Assembly: GCA_035762175.1 (NCBI GenBank)
Contig: DASTPP010000142.1
Span: 1 to 50,333 of the forward strand
Length of the DNA: 50,333 nt
Direction: 5' to 3'
Origin: DASTPP01 sp035762175
GTDB lineage: Bacteria; Myxococcota_A; Polyangia; Polyangiales; Polyangiaceae
Part shown: positions 7,887 to 15,924 of the stretch, piece by piece
Position numbering within the stretch: position 1 is the stretch's first letter
How the letters are laid out: every line of letters begins with the position of its first letter
Position numbers and translations under genes: made by a program
Notes under the pieces: model-generated
The model's database searches: none
Told to the model about the DNA's origin: nothing
What the model saw: the letters and a program-made list of their open reading frames with translations, nothing else

Positions 7887-8844
7887 TCCGCGCGGCAGAT
7901 GCGTTCGCTCGGCCGGCGGCCCCGGACGTTGCGTCCGGGCCGCGCCGGACGTGCCAGGTCACCCGCCGCTTGTATAAGGCGTTGCGCATGACCACGAACC
8001 CGTACTTGCTCAGCGGCCGAAGAGGGGCCACCCCCGTGTAACGGACTTCTTGGACGTCGGTCGACGGCTTCGACTCTTCGTAGTCGTCGGAATCCGGGAC
8101 GATTTCCTTCCACGCGAGCTGCCCGACGTTCTCTTCGGTCTTGTCTTTCGTCCACAAGCGAGGGGTGGTCTTCCAGTCGACGCTGAGGGCGGAGGCCTTC
8201 CCCAGGGCCTCTCCGTCGACGACCCACGCGCGCGCCCACGACCAGACGAGCATTTGCCCCTTCTTGGGGGCCTTCGTCAGCAAGAGCGGCTTCTTGACGG
8301 TGAGGTTGTTGATCGCCGTAAAGTGCCACTCGCCGCCTTTTTCGACCGCATAGATGTTGACCCAGTGCGCGCCGTCGAACTCCCGCCCGATCCCGAGCTC
8401 GCCGTCCCTGGGGTCGATGTAGAAGAGCACGAGCGGCGCCAGCTTGGCGTCGAACGCATTTCGCACCTGCTCGACGAACGCCGCGCCGACGTTTTGACCC
8501 TCGACGTCGACGACGCTCGCCCTCACCCCTTCGGCATGGTCGTTGATCAGCTCGGCCATGTCGTCCGCGTTCACGATCTCGCCGGCGGTGCTCACGTCGT
8601 CGTACTTGGCGACGTTGCGAACCGAGACGATGTGCTCTTGGCCTTTTTCGAGCCACCGGCCGCGGCGGTCGTTCGAGAACTGGCGGAAGTTGCCCTTGGT
8701 CGGAAAGACCGTCCAGCCCGTCAGGATGCGGTAGGCGACGGCGATCGCCGTGCACCCGCAGGTGGGCCCGCGCTGACTCTGGGTCATCGTCCACGGGATG
8801 TCGCCGATCACGTATTTCTTACGATACGGCACGAGCTCTGCCAT
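7864..8844 (-). CDS. Papain-like cysteine peptidase domain protein
   Basis: A 326-aa protein without a signal peptide. The start at 8844 follows GAGGAG at good spacing. The catalytic pattern of papain-like (NlpC/C39/effector-type) peptidases is visible: a nucleophile region QSQRGPTCGCTAIAVA (Cys29, with Gln22 or Gln24 as possible oxyanion residue), His160 in DGAHWVNIYAV and Asn179/Asn180 in FTAINNL. A second Cys (Cys31) lies next to the nucleophile. The C-terminal 130 residues are of unknown role and contain GVAPLRPLSKYGFVVM. The order Cys-His-Asn and the GPTCG context recall YopT/HopN-like effectors and C39-like peptidases, but I cannot place the family. It is convergent with the delta-60 lipoprotein and overlaps it by 23 bases. 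With no export signal it could act inside the cell or through a specialised secretion system. Confidence 0.65.
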   Translation of the reverse strand: MAELVPYRKKYVIGDIPWTMTQSQRGPTCGCTAIAVAYRILTGWTVFPTKGNFRQFSNDRRGRWLEKGQEHIVSVRNVAKYDDVSTAGEIVNADDMAELINDHAEGVRASVVDVEGQNVGAAFVEQVRNAFDAKLAPLVLFYIDPRDGELGIGREFDGAHWVNIYAVEKGGEWHFTAINNLTVKKPLLLTKAPKKGQMLVWSWARAWVVDGEALGKASALSVDWKTTPRLWTKDKTEENVGQLAWKEIVPDSDDYEESKPSTDVQEVRYTGVAPLRPLSKYGFVVMRNALYKRRVTWHVRRGPDATSGAAGRANASAARIRAAAGA

Positions 8845-8920
8845 CTCTCGCTCCTCGGCTGCGGCGCCCACGAACGGGCGGGGCGAGCACCCTACGACGA
8901 TAGCAGGCCTCTCCGGGGTT

Positions 8921-9085
8921 GGCGCGCGCCTGAAGCTCGCCGAGGGCTCGGTGCAGGGCCTCGCCGGGCTGCCCGGCGAGCCGCGCGCGCTCGACCGCGC
9001 CGCCCAAGGGCGCGGCCGCCCCCGCTACCCCGAGCCCCTGCGTCAACGCGTCGTCGATCGCCGCGCGCGTACAACCCTCGTTGAC
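8921..9085 (+). pseudogene. Possible transposase-accessory (HTH) fragment
   Basis: The plus frame contains GRGRPRYPEPLRQRVVD, which resembles the start of small HTH proteins that accompany IS66-type transposases. It has no credible start and runs straight into the truncated copy of member B at about 9084. The opposite strand also has an open frame with good codon usage, so the strand is not certain. The junction suggests an IS-related rearrangement. Confidence 0.25.
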
Positions 9086-9403
9086 CAACCTGCTCTCGCG
9101 CGCCTACGAGGCGCACCGGCGCAGCGGCCTCTACGCCTTCGGCGAGCGCGAAGAGGTCGGGCGCACCTACCCGACGCTCGTCACGGCGGTGCGCGCCCGG
9201 CCGCGCGGGGCGCCGAAGGGCAACGACGGCGAGGCCTCGAGCGGCCCGAGGGGGGCGAAGGGCAGCGACGGCGAGGCCTCGAGCGGCCCGAGGGGGGCGA
9301 CGGGCAGCGACGGCGACGCCTCGAGCGGCCCGACGGAGGGGCGACACGCCCGAGGCCCGACGACGCCGGGGGCGGGCAGAGGCATCCTCCCGTGCAAGGG
9401 TAG
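9084..9403 (+). pseudogene. Truncated 3' copy of member B with expanded 42-bp repeats
   Basis: From about 9090 the DNA repeats 5886-6070 almost base for base: LLSRAYEAHRRSGLYAFG, then REEVGRTYPTLVTAVRARP. The sequence then carries three 42-bp units instead of two. The N-terminal four fifths of the gene are missing and the upstream DNA is unrelated. No ribosome binding site stands before the possible TTG/ATG-like starts. I read it as a dead duplicate whose near-identity suggests recent duplication or gene conversion. Confidence 0.75.
9216..9341. repeat. Three 42-bp tandem units in the truncated copy
   Basis: Units begin near 9216, 9258 and 9300 (aagggcagcgacggcgaggc), and each encodes about GSDGEASSGPRGAK. 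Each unit holds a small dyad (CCTCG...CGAGG). Gene B has two units of the same repeat at 6017 and 6059. Confidence 0.85.
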
Positions 9404-9417
9404 GAGGGCGGCGCGCG

Positions 9418-9549
9418 ATGAAGCCGAGCTACGACGAAGAGACCCTGGCGCCCCACTTTCAGCCCCTCGATCGATCGCCGGGCGCCCGCCGGCGGCCGCG
9501 CTCAGGGGCGCAGCAGCGCCCGCTCGAACGCCCCCGGGGCTTCGACTGA
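9418..9549 (+). CDS. Short ORF of 43 codons, unknown
   Basis: An ATG at 9418 follows AGGAGGG by a suitable distance and opens a 43-codon frame starting MKPSYDEETLAPHFQPL, then turning Arg/Pro-rich. The start looks genuine but the C-terminal half looks like non-coding GC-rich DNA, so it may be the truncated beginning of a longer gene. I do not recognise it. Confidence 0.28.
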   Translation: MKPSYDEETLAPHFQPLDRSPGARRRPRSGAQQRPLERPRGFD

Positions 9550-9642
9550 CGTGGCAACGCGTGGGGCAGATTCTGCGACATTACCTACGGTGCCGTCCGC
9601 CCGACTGCCCCCCGGCCGCGCGTCGCGAACCCATGCCCCGAA

Positions 9643-9675
9643 GAGCCGGATGCCTCCCTTGGGCACGTCCGGATC
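9643..9675 (+). ncRNA. Degenerate group II intron domain V-like hairpin (tentative)
   Basis: A 33-nt hairpin starts GAGCCGGATGCC and ends GGGCACGTCCGGATC. Domain V of group II introns is 34 nt, begins with the AGC catalytic triad context (GAGCCG), has a two-base bulge (CG or AC) and closes with a long lower stem, all matched here apart from one mismatch. The apical loop is not a GNRA tetraloop. No reverse transcriptase is nearby, so at best this is a remnant. A perfect 10-bp hairpin (9683-9692 with 9696-9705) follows, where domain VI would be. Confidence 0.25.
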
Positions 9676-9813
9676 GGTAGGAGCCCCGGGGGCAACCCCC
9701 GGGGCGACCCGAGGTGCGCCCGACGGGCTTCGCGGGCCAACCGGGCCCCGCGGCGCCCGCCGCGTGACAAAGCGGTCGGTTTTCGCCTTATGATGCAAAA
9801 AGTGAGAGGTGCC

Positions 9814-12528
9814 ATGGCTCTTTCGAACCGATGTCTTCTGGTCTGGGCGCTCGGGTTGACGGGCGGTGCGGCCTTCGGGGGCTGTGACGGGGGCTCGCCG
9901 GCCCGCCCGATCGAGCTCTCCGCGGGCGGGGCGCCGGGGGGCGGCGCGGGGGGCGGCGGGGGGCCGTCGCCCGCGGGCGGCGCCTCGGGGCAGGGCGGCG
10001 GGGGGGCGGGGCCGGCCGAGCCGGCGGGGCCCGACTGGCGCGATCAAGTCGTCTATTTTCTGATGACCGATCGCTTCAACGACGGCGACCCGAGCAACAA
10101 CGACCAGGGCGCGAACGAGTACGACCCCGCGGACGGCGCCAAGTACAGCGGGGGCGACTTGAAGGGGGTCGCCGACAAGCTCGACTACATCCAAGGTTTG
10201 GGGGCGACGGCCGTGTGGATCACGCCCCCCGTCGCCAACCAGTGGTGGGACCCTTGGGTCAACTTCTCGGGCTACCACGGCTACTGGGCCGAGAATTTCA
10301 AAGAGGTCGACAAGCACTACGGCGACCTCGAGACGTACCGGCGCCTCGCGAGGGGGCTGCACGACCGCGGCATGCTGCTCGTGCAAGACGTCGTGGTGAA
10401 CCACACGGGCAACTTCTTTCGTTACGCGGGCGCGTACGACCCGGCCGACGTGGCCCTCAACTTCGAGCGCAACCTGGGCAGCCTGCCCGTCCGCGCCCCC
10501 TCGCAGCCGCCCTTCGACCGGAACGACGCCGCCGACCCGGCGCAGCGCGCGGCCGGCGTCTACCACTGGACGCCCGGCATCACCGACTTTCTCGACCCGC
10601 AGAACCGCTTCGATTACCAGCTCAGCGAGCTCGACGACCTGAACACCGAGAACCCGGTCGTGGTCGAGGCGCTCAAAGACTCGTACCGGCATTGGGTCAA
10701 AGAGGTCGGCGTCGACGCCTTCCGCATCGACACCGTCATCTACACGCCCCCGGCGTTCTACACCGACTTTCTGCACTCGGCCGACCCGGCGAGCCCCGGC
10801 GTCAGCGTCTTCGCGCGGCAGAGCGGCCGGCCGGGCTTCTTCACCTTCGGCGAGGCGTGGTTCCCGCCCCGGCCGTACGACGACGCGGCCGACCGGAGCG
10901 TCGCCGAGTACGTCAGCCGCGGCGCCGACAAGCGAATCGACTCGGCGCTCAACTTCCCCCTGCACTTTACGCTCCAAGACGTGTTCGCGGGCGGGCAGGC
11001 CACCCGGCAGCTCTCGTACCGCCTGGGCAAGGCCTTCGAGCTCTACGAGTCGCCCGCGCTGCTGCTCAATTTCGTCGACAACCACGACAAGCCGCGCTTC
11101 CTGAGCATCGGCCCGCCCGCCGCGCTGAAGCAGAGCCTGCTCTTCATCATGACGATACCGGGCATACCGGTCATCTACTACGGCACCGAGCAGGCGTTCG
11201 CCGAAGAGCGCTCGGCCATGTTCGCGGGGGGCTTTCACTCGGGGGGCAAAGACCATTTCGACGCCGACGCCGAGATGTACCGGTTCCTCCAGCAGCTCGC
11301 CGCGCTGCGCCGAGAGCACGCGGCGTTCCGCCGGGCCCGCCCCCGCGTCTTGCAAGACAGCGGCACCGGGCCGGGCGCGTTCGCCTACGCGCTCGAGCAC
11401 GAGGGCGAGCGGGCCCTCGTCCTGTTCAACACGTCCGAAGAGCGGGTGCTGTTCGGCAACGTCGACACCGGCCTGCCGGCGGGCACCGAGTTCGCGACCC
11501 TCGCCGACCTGTCGCCCGGCGCCGCCGCCCCCGTCGCGGGCGAGGGCGGCAAGCTCTCGCTCGTGCTCGAGCCGCGCGCCGGCAAGGTCCTGCTGGCCAC
11601 CTCGAAGACCCGCCCCGTGCCGGCCCCCGCGGCCAAGGCCACGATCGACCTGCCGCCGCACTCGACCTTCTCGTCGAACCCCCTGGTCGCCGGCACGCTG
11701 CAAGGCGCGCAGAAGCTGCTGCTCGTGGTCGACGGCAACCTCTCGTCGGCCCAGCTCGTGACGGCCAACCCCGACGGCACCTGGTCCGCCTCGCTCTCGG
11801 TCGACGGCTTGCGGCCCGACCCGACCGTCGATCACAGCCTGGTCGCCTTCGTCGAAGAGCAAGGCGTGCTCTCCGAGAGCCACGCGTTCTCGGTCGACTT
11901 GCCCTACCTGCAGGCCGCCCTGCACGACGACCCGTCGGGCGACGACCGCGGCCCGACTGGCGCCTACGCCTACCCGACGGACTCGACCTACGCCGCGCGC
12001 CAGGCCGACCTGCGAAAGGTGCGCGTCGAGACCGCCGGCAGAAACCTTCGCGTCACGCTCACGATGGGCGAAGTCTCCAGCATCTGGAACCCCGTCTTCG
12101 GCTTCGACCACGTCTGCGTCAACCTCTACCTCGAGGTGCCGGGCGCCGAGGGCGTCGGGGTGCTGCCGCTCGCCAACGCGACGGCGCCTGACGGCCTGCG
12201 CTGGGCCTACCGCTCGCTCACCGGCGGCTGGATCAACGCCCTCTACCGGGCCGAGGGCGCCTCGGCCGAGAGCCCCGGCGCGAGCGCGGGGCCGCCGCCC
12301 GACGTGACCGTCGACCGCGGGGCGGGCACGATTCAATTTTTCTTCCCGCCCCAGTCGATCGGCAACCCGGCCAGCCTCAGCGGCGTCAAACTCTACGTCA
12401 CCACCTGGGACTACGACGGCGGCTATCGCGCCCTGGTGCCCGAGCCAGAGCAATGGAAGTTCTCGGGCGCCGACGGCACCGTCGCGCCCCTCGTGATGGA
12501 CGACGCGCCCGTGCTGACCGTCCCCTGA
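9814..12528 (+). CDS. GH13 alpha-amylase-family lipoprotein
   Basis: A 904-aa surface glycoside hydrolase acting on alpha-glucans. The ATG at 9814 follows GAGAGGT; ATGs at 9790 and 9793 are less likely. A lipoprotein signal ends in FGGC, followed by a 45-residue Gly/Ala/Pro linker. The (beta/alpha)8 domain starts at DWRDQVVYFLMTDRFNDG, with VWITPP, DVVVNH and the three catalytic acids: Asp306 in FRIDTV, Glu347 in FGEAW and Asp422 in VDNHDKPRF. A beta-sandwich domain C follows. The last 200 residues resemble the glucodextranase-type C-terminal binding module (QADLRKVRVE, FDHVCVNLYLE). It probably digests starch or glycogen outside the cell; whether it releases maltose or larger products cannot be told. 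It is monocistronic. Confidence 0.93.
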   Translation: MALSNRCLLVWALGLTGGAAFGGCDGGSPARPIELSAGGAPGGGAGGGGGPSPAGGASGQGGGGAGPAEPAGPDWRDQVVYFLMTDRFNDGDPSNNDQGANEYDPADGAKYSGGDLKGVADKLDYIQGLGATAVWITPPVANQWWDPWVNFSGYHGYWAENFKEVDKHYGDLETYRRLARGLHDRGMLLVQDVVVNHTGNFFRYAGAYDPADVALNFERNLGSLPVRAPSQPPFDRNDAADPAQRAAGVYHWTPGITDFLDPQNRFDYQLSELDDLNTENPVVVEALKDSYRHWVKEVGVDAFRIDTVIYTPPAFYTDFLHSADPASPGVSVFARQSGRPGFFTFGEAWFPPRPYDDAADRSVAEYVSRGADKRIDSALNFPLHFTLQDVFAGGQATRQLSYRLGKAFELYESPALLLNFVDNHDKPRFLSIGPPAALKQSLLFIMTIPGIPVIYYGTEQAFAEERSAMFAGGFHSGGKDHFDADAEMYRFLQQLAALRREHAAFRRARPRVLQDSGTGPGAFAYALEHEGERALVLFNTSEERVLFGNVDTGLPAGTEFATLADLSPGAAAPVAGEGGKLSLVLEPRAGKVLLATSKTRPVPAPAAKATIDLPPHSTFSSNPLVAGTLQGAQKLLLVVDGNLSSAQLVTANPDGTWSASLSVDGLRPDPTVDHSLVAFVEEQGVLSESHAFSVDLPYLQAALHDDPSGDDRGPTGAYAYPTDSTYAARQADLRKVRVETAGRNLRVTLTMGEVSSIWNPVFGFDHVCVNLYLEVPGAEGVGVLPLANATAPDGLRWAYRSLTGGWINALYRAEGASAESPGASAGPPPDVTVDRGAGTIQFFFPPQSIGNPASLSGVKLYVTTWDYDGGYRALVPEPEQWKFSGADGTVAPLVMDDAPVLTVP

Positions 12529-12667
12529 GGTAATCGAGCGCCGCGCTCGCGTCGGAGATCTCGCTCGCGACGGGCTCCTCCGCGGCGGCGGGTTCGACGC
12601 CCCGCGCGAGCCGCCGCGCCGCGGGCTCGCGCGGGCGCCCGCCCGGTGCCCCCGCGTGCCCCCGAGG

Positions 12668-13618
12668 TCACCGCAGGCGGCGCAGGGCGCCCGCGTGCTC
12701 GCTCGCGAAGTCGGCGAAGAGCGGCGGGTGGACGCAAGCCGCCATGATCTCGAGCGATTCGACCAGGCGCGGGCCGGGGCGGTTGAAGAAGGCGTTGCCG
12801 TCGGTGACGTAGACGCGCGCCCCGTCGCCCACATTCTCGAGGACCGAGCGCTCGATGACGTCGCGCTCGGCGAGCGCCCGCTCGAGCGAGAAGCCGCAAG
12901 GCTTGACGACGACGACGTCGGGGCGCAGCGCCCGCAGCGCGCCCGGTTCGACGGTGGGGGCGGGCTGGCCCGCGCTGGCGCCGACGGCGACGCCGCCCGC
13001 GAGCTCGATGAGCTCGGGCATCCAGGTGCCGCCGAGCATCAGGGGCTCGAGCCATTCGAGCGAGACGACCCGGGGGCGCGCGGGGGCCAGGGCGGCGCGC
13101 CCCGCGACGGCGCGCACGCGGCCTTCGAGCGCCGCGCGGACGGTCGCCCCCTCGGCGCGCCGGCCGATGCCGTCGGCGACGCGCTCGACGTCGTCAAAGA
13201 CGTCGGCGAGGCGGGTCGGCCGCAGGCTGACGATCCGGACGCGGTCGCGGTGCGCCAGCCGGGCCACCGCGGCGCGCACGTCGTCGAGCGAGACGGCGCA
13301 GACCTCGCAGAGGTCTTGGGTGACGACGACGTCGGGCGCGAGCGCGCCGAGCCGCGCGTCGTCGACGGCGTAAATGCTGAGCGCGTCGCGCACGACGCCG
13401 CGCACGGCCGCGTCGATGTCGCGGCTCGACCCGTGCGGATCGATGCGCGAGCCGGTGAGCACCGGCCGGTCGCGAATCGACTCGGGGTAGTCGCACTCGT
13501 GCGAAATGCCGACCAGCTCGCCCTCGGCGCCGAGCGCGCAGACGATCTCGGTCGCCGACGGCAAGAGCGAAACGATGCGGAGCGGCTTCGGTGGGGCCGC
13601 GTCGTGAGCGGCGTTCAT
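12668..13618 (-). CDS. BtuF-like periplasmic-binding-fold protein without signal peptide
   Basis: A 316-aa protein of the class III substrate-binding fold used for vitamin B12, haem and iron complexes. The markers are RIVSLLPSATEIVCALG at the N-terminus, GISHECDYP, LAPDVVVTQDLCEVCAVS in the first lobe and LRPDVVVVKPCGFSLERAL in the second. The ATG at 13618 begins MNAAHDAAPPKPLRIVS with no signal peptide or lipobox. Family members of this form occur in many bacteria as cobalamin-binding proteins not attached to an ABC transporter, and no permease or ATPase is nearby. The ATG overlaps the stop of a short upstream frame (ATGA). Confidence 0.82.
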   Translation of the reverse strand: MNAAHDAAPPKPLRIVSLLPSATEIVCALGAEGELVGISHECDYPESIRDRPVLTGSRIDPHGSSRDIDAAVRGVVRDALSIYAVDDARLGALAPDVVVTQDLCEVCAVSLDDVRAAVARLAHRDRVRIVSLRPTRLADVFDDVERVADGIGRRAEGATVRAALEGRVRAVAGRAALAPARPRVVSLEWLEPLMLGGTWMPELIELAGGVAVGASAGQPAPTVEPGALRALRPDVVVVKPCGFSLERALAERDVIERSVLENVGDGARVYVTDGNAFFNRPGPRLVESLEIMAACVHPPLFADFASEHAGALRRLR

Positions 13619-13761
13619 GCGCGGGGCGCGAGGACGGGCGCGACGTTCGGCGGGTGGGGCACGACGCGCAGGACGACCCAGAGGGCGACGGGCAGGGCGG
13701 GCAGCACGGTGACGGCGGAGGGTAGGCCAAAGGGGGCCTCGGCGGAAGGGCGCCGACACAC
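13615..13761 (-). pseudogene. Possible truncated DUF6580-like membrane protein start
   Basis: A 48-codon frame with a GTG start contains one hydrophobic segment and then ALWVVLRVVPHPPNVAPV, which resembles the N-terminus of DUF6580 proteins (LLPHPPNF-P). It ends with a TGA that overlaps the ATG of the BtuF-like gene. Full DUF6580 proteins are several times longer with more membrane spans, so this is at most a stub. DUF6580 has been linked to ECF-type S components, which would suit a B12-related neighbour. The identification rests on one short motif. Confidence 0.28.
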
Positions 13762-13971
13762 TTCGAACGAGACACGGGTGCGCCGCCTGCCCTCGGCGTA
13801 CCGCCAGGCCGACGGGTTCTTTCGTAACGGCGTCGTCGCGGCGCTCTGCGAGGCCCCTGCGACCCGGAGTGAAGTCGGGCCCGCCCCCTACGCCGCTGCC
13901 GGCGGGCCCGGCCCCGCGGCCGGAGCGCTCAGTAACCCCGCGCCGCGGCGTTGTGCTACGACCGTCGTCCG

Positions 13972-14280
13972 ATGAAAGCCCGATCGATCTTCGCCTTTCT
14001 CGTGCCCGCGCTCGTGGCGTGTAGCGAGCCCCCGCCCCTGCCCCCGCCGCCTGCGCCGGCCGACGCCCCGCCCCCGCCCCCCGGCTGGGGGGGCACGCAG
14101 CCGCCCCCGGCCACGGCCGCGCCGCCGCCGGGGGCCACCCAGGCCGGGCAGGCGCCGCCGCCTGCGGGCACCGAGCCTCCCGGCGCGGTGTGCTCGCTCG
14201 ATGATCCGAAGAGCTGCCCGGCGGGCAAGACCTGCTCCGTGCCGCCGGGGTCGCCGACGCGGACGGGCAACTGCAAGTGA
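13972..14280 (+). CDS. Small Pro-rich lipoprotein
   Basis: A 102-aa protein with a lipoprotein signal (MKARSIFAFLVPALVAC; lipid on Cys17). A 55-residue Pro/Ala-rich spacer follows, then a compact Cys-containing end (AVCSLDDPKSCPAGKTC) that could hold two disulfides. Such proteins are common in myxobacteria and have no known function. The ATG at 13972 is chosen over the frame opening at 13951 because only it gives a standard signal sequence. Confidence 0.72.
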   Translation: MKARSIFAFLVPALVACSEPPPLPPPPAPADAPPPPPGWGGTQPPPATAAPPPGATQAGQAPPPAGTEPPGAVCSLDDPKSCPAGKTCSVPPGSPTRTGNCK

Positions 14281-14500
14281 GCGTCGGCCGGCGTCGCGCG
14301 CCGGCGTTGGCGTCGCGCCCGGGGCCCTAACCAGGGCGCCCGCGCCGGCGGCCGGTGACGCATCGCCTATCCGGGCGCGGTCGGGGGGCGAATCGACACG
14401 AGCGAGCGCCGGTCTCAGCTCGGCCGGCGGGCCGGCCGGCCGGCCGCCGGAGGGGGCCGCCTCGTCGCCGCGTCGTGGCATGGTAAACTTGGGGTCGCCC

Positions 14501-14971
14501 ATGATTCCCAAGCCGAGCCACGACCACCAGTGGGTCACCGATCGAATCGCGCTCGGCAGCGCGGTGACGCGGGGCGAGCAGGTTCGGGTGTTGCTCGACG
14601 AGCACGTGACGCACGTGCTCGACCTGCGGCTGCACGTCTCGAGCCCCGAGCTCGTGCTCTACGAGAAGACGGGCATCGAGCTCTTGCGCGCGGGCGTGCT
14701 CGACGACCACCTGCCCAAGCCCGACGAGTGGTTTCACCGCGGCATCGACTTCGTGCTCGGCGCCCTCGACCGCCGCCGCTCGCGCGTGCTCATTCATTGC
14801 CTGGCGGGCGTCTCGCGCGCCCCCTCGATGACCTACGCCGTCTTGCGGGCCCTCGGCACCCCGGGCGCCGACGCCGAGGCGAAAATTCGAAAGGCGCGCG
14901 CGTTGGTGCAGCGCATTCGTTACCGCGACGACGCCGACCGTGCCCTGCGCTCGTGGCGCCGTCGGCGCTGA
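14501..14971 (+). CDS. Dual-specificity/tyrosine phosphatase
   Basis: A 156-aa cytoplasmic phosphatase of the DSP family, which removes phosphate from Tyr or Ser/Thr residues or small phosphorylated molecules. The P-loop HCLAGVSR is intact (Cys100, Arg106). A likely general acid lies in VLDDHLPKPDEWF. The N-terminus (VTDRIALGSAVT) matches the family's usual first strand. The start at 14501 gives a compact domain; an in-frame ATG at 14480 would add 7 residues. It is a single gene. With three Ser/Thr kinases in the window it might oppose one of them, but nothing in the layout links them. Confidence 0.85.
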   Translation: MIPKPSHDHQWVTDRIALGSAVTRGEQVRVLLDEHVTHVLDLRLHVSSPELVLYEKTGIELLRAGVLDDHLPKPDEWFHRGIDFVLGALDRRRSRVLIHCLAGVSRAPSMTYAVLRALGTPGADAEAKIRKARALVQRIRYRDDADRALRSWRRRR

Positions 14972-15201
14972 GGCGGGGCCCCGGGGCGGGCCCGCGCGGG
15001 GGCGGGGCGAAGGGCAAACGGAGAAGGGGGCTTGCGCGCGTTGCGCACCCACCTCCGCTCGCGCAATCTCGGCGCGCCGCCCGAAGGGCCGAGACGGCGT
15101 CAGGGGGTCTCGACTACCGTCGTGCCCCCCGAGCGAGAGGAGGAGCCTGCCATGCACACCCGACTGTCAGAGCGAGAGCGATCGTTTCCGGGGGGTGGGC
15201 C

Positions 15202-15897
15202 GTGAAGCTGGGCGAGGTCGGGCCCCTCGGGGCTTCCGGGCGTGACGGGCGCGGCGAGGGGGCTGCCGGGCGCGACGGGCGTGACGGGCGCAACGGGTGC
15301 GACGGGCGCGACGGGCGCGACGGGCGTGACGGGCGCGGCGAGGGGGCTGCCGGGCGTGACGGGCGTGACGGGCGCGACGGGCGCGACGGGCGAGTATCGG
15401 CCGACGGGGCGGCGATCGAGCTCCGCCCGGCGACGGCGGACGACGCGGAGGCCGTGGCAGAGATCTGGCATCGCGGCTGGTACGACGGGCATCTCGGGCA
15501 TGTCCCCGATGCGCTCGTCGCCGTGCGGACGCGGGCGTCGTTCGGCGCGCGGGCTCGGCGCCGGGTCGGTGACACAGTGGTCGCGGTCGTCGGCGGCGAG
15601 GTCGCGGGCTTCGTGATGGCGGTCGGTGACGAGGTCGAGCAGGTTTATGTGTCGGCGTCTCATCGGGGCACAGCGGTGGCGGGCGTCTTGCTGGCCGAGG
15701 CCGAGCGGCTCGTCGCCGCGAGGGGCCACGCGTGGGCGTGGCTCGCGGTCGTCGCCGGCAACGCCCGGGCCCGCAGGTTCTACGAGCGGAGCGGGTGGGC
15801 CAACGAAGGCCCCTTCGAGTACTCTGCGGCGACCGAGGCCGGGCCCATTGTCGTGCAGGTTCTCCGGTACGTGAAGCGCGTCGCCGGGGTACGCTGA
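15202..15897 (+). CDS. GNAT N-acetyltransferase with a collagen-like leader
   Basis: A GTG at 15202 after a G-rich site opens a 231-aa frame. Residues 10-67 are almost pure Gly-X-Y triplets (GRDGRDGRDG type) encoded by a 9-bp tandem repeat. From about residue 72 a GNAT domain begins: IELRPATADDAEAVAEIWH, then the acetyl-CoA-binding V-SASHRGTAVAGVLLAEAE and the C-terminal NARARRFYERSGW. The domain is complete, so it should transfer an acetyl group to an unknown amine. The true start could lie between the repeat and the GNAT domain, in which case the repeat is leader DNA. Another plus frame and the minus frame through the repeat also encode triplet repeats, so the repeat alone does not prove translation. 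Confidence 0.72.
   Translation: MKLGEVGPLGASGRDGRGEGAAGRDGRDGRNGCDGRDGRDGRDGRGEGAAGRDGRDGRDGRDGRVSADGAAIELRPATADDAEAVAEIWHRGWYDGHLGHVPDALVAVRTRASFGARARRRVGDTVVAVVGGEVAGFVMAVGDEVEQVYVSASHRGTAVAGVLLAEAERLVAARGHAWAWLAVVAGNARARRFYERSGWANEGPFEYSAATEAGPIVVQVLRYVKRVAGVR
15238..15392. repeat. 9-bp tandem repeat (cgacgggcg) array
   Basis: About 150 bases built from gacgggcgy units with two interruptions of ggcgcggcgagggggctgcc. Because 9 is a multiple of 3, changes in copy number would keep frame and lengthen or shorten the Gly-X-Y stretch. Confidence 0.8.
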
Positions 15898-15924
15898 GGG
15901 GGTCGACTTCGCGCGCCTCCCGCC

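Noticed and set aside
9502..12834. Very long open frame on the minus strand opposite the amylase gene
   Set aside because: It is His/Arg/Gly/Val-rich with no domain, and the plus strand has an unmistakable GH13 protein. Long antisense frames are expected at this G+C content.
15242..15616. Collagen-like GATGVTG protein in a second plus frame of the 9-bp repeat
   Set aside because: The frame turns into Arg/Ser-rich noise after the repeat, whereas the other frame continues into an intact GNAT domain.
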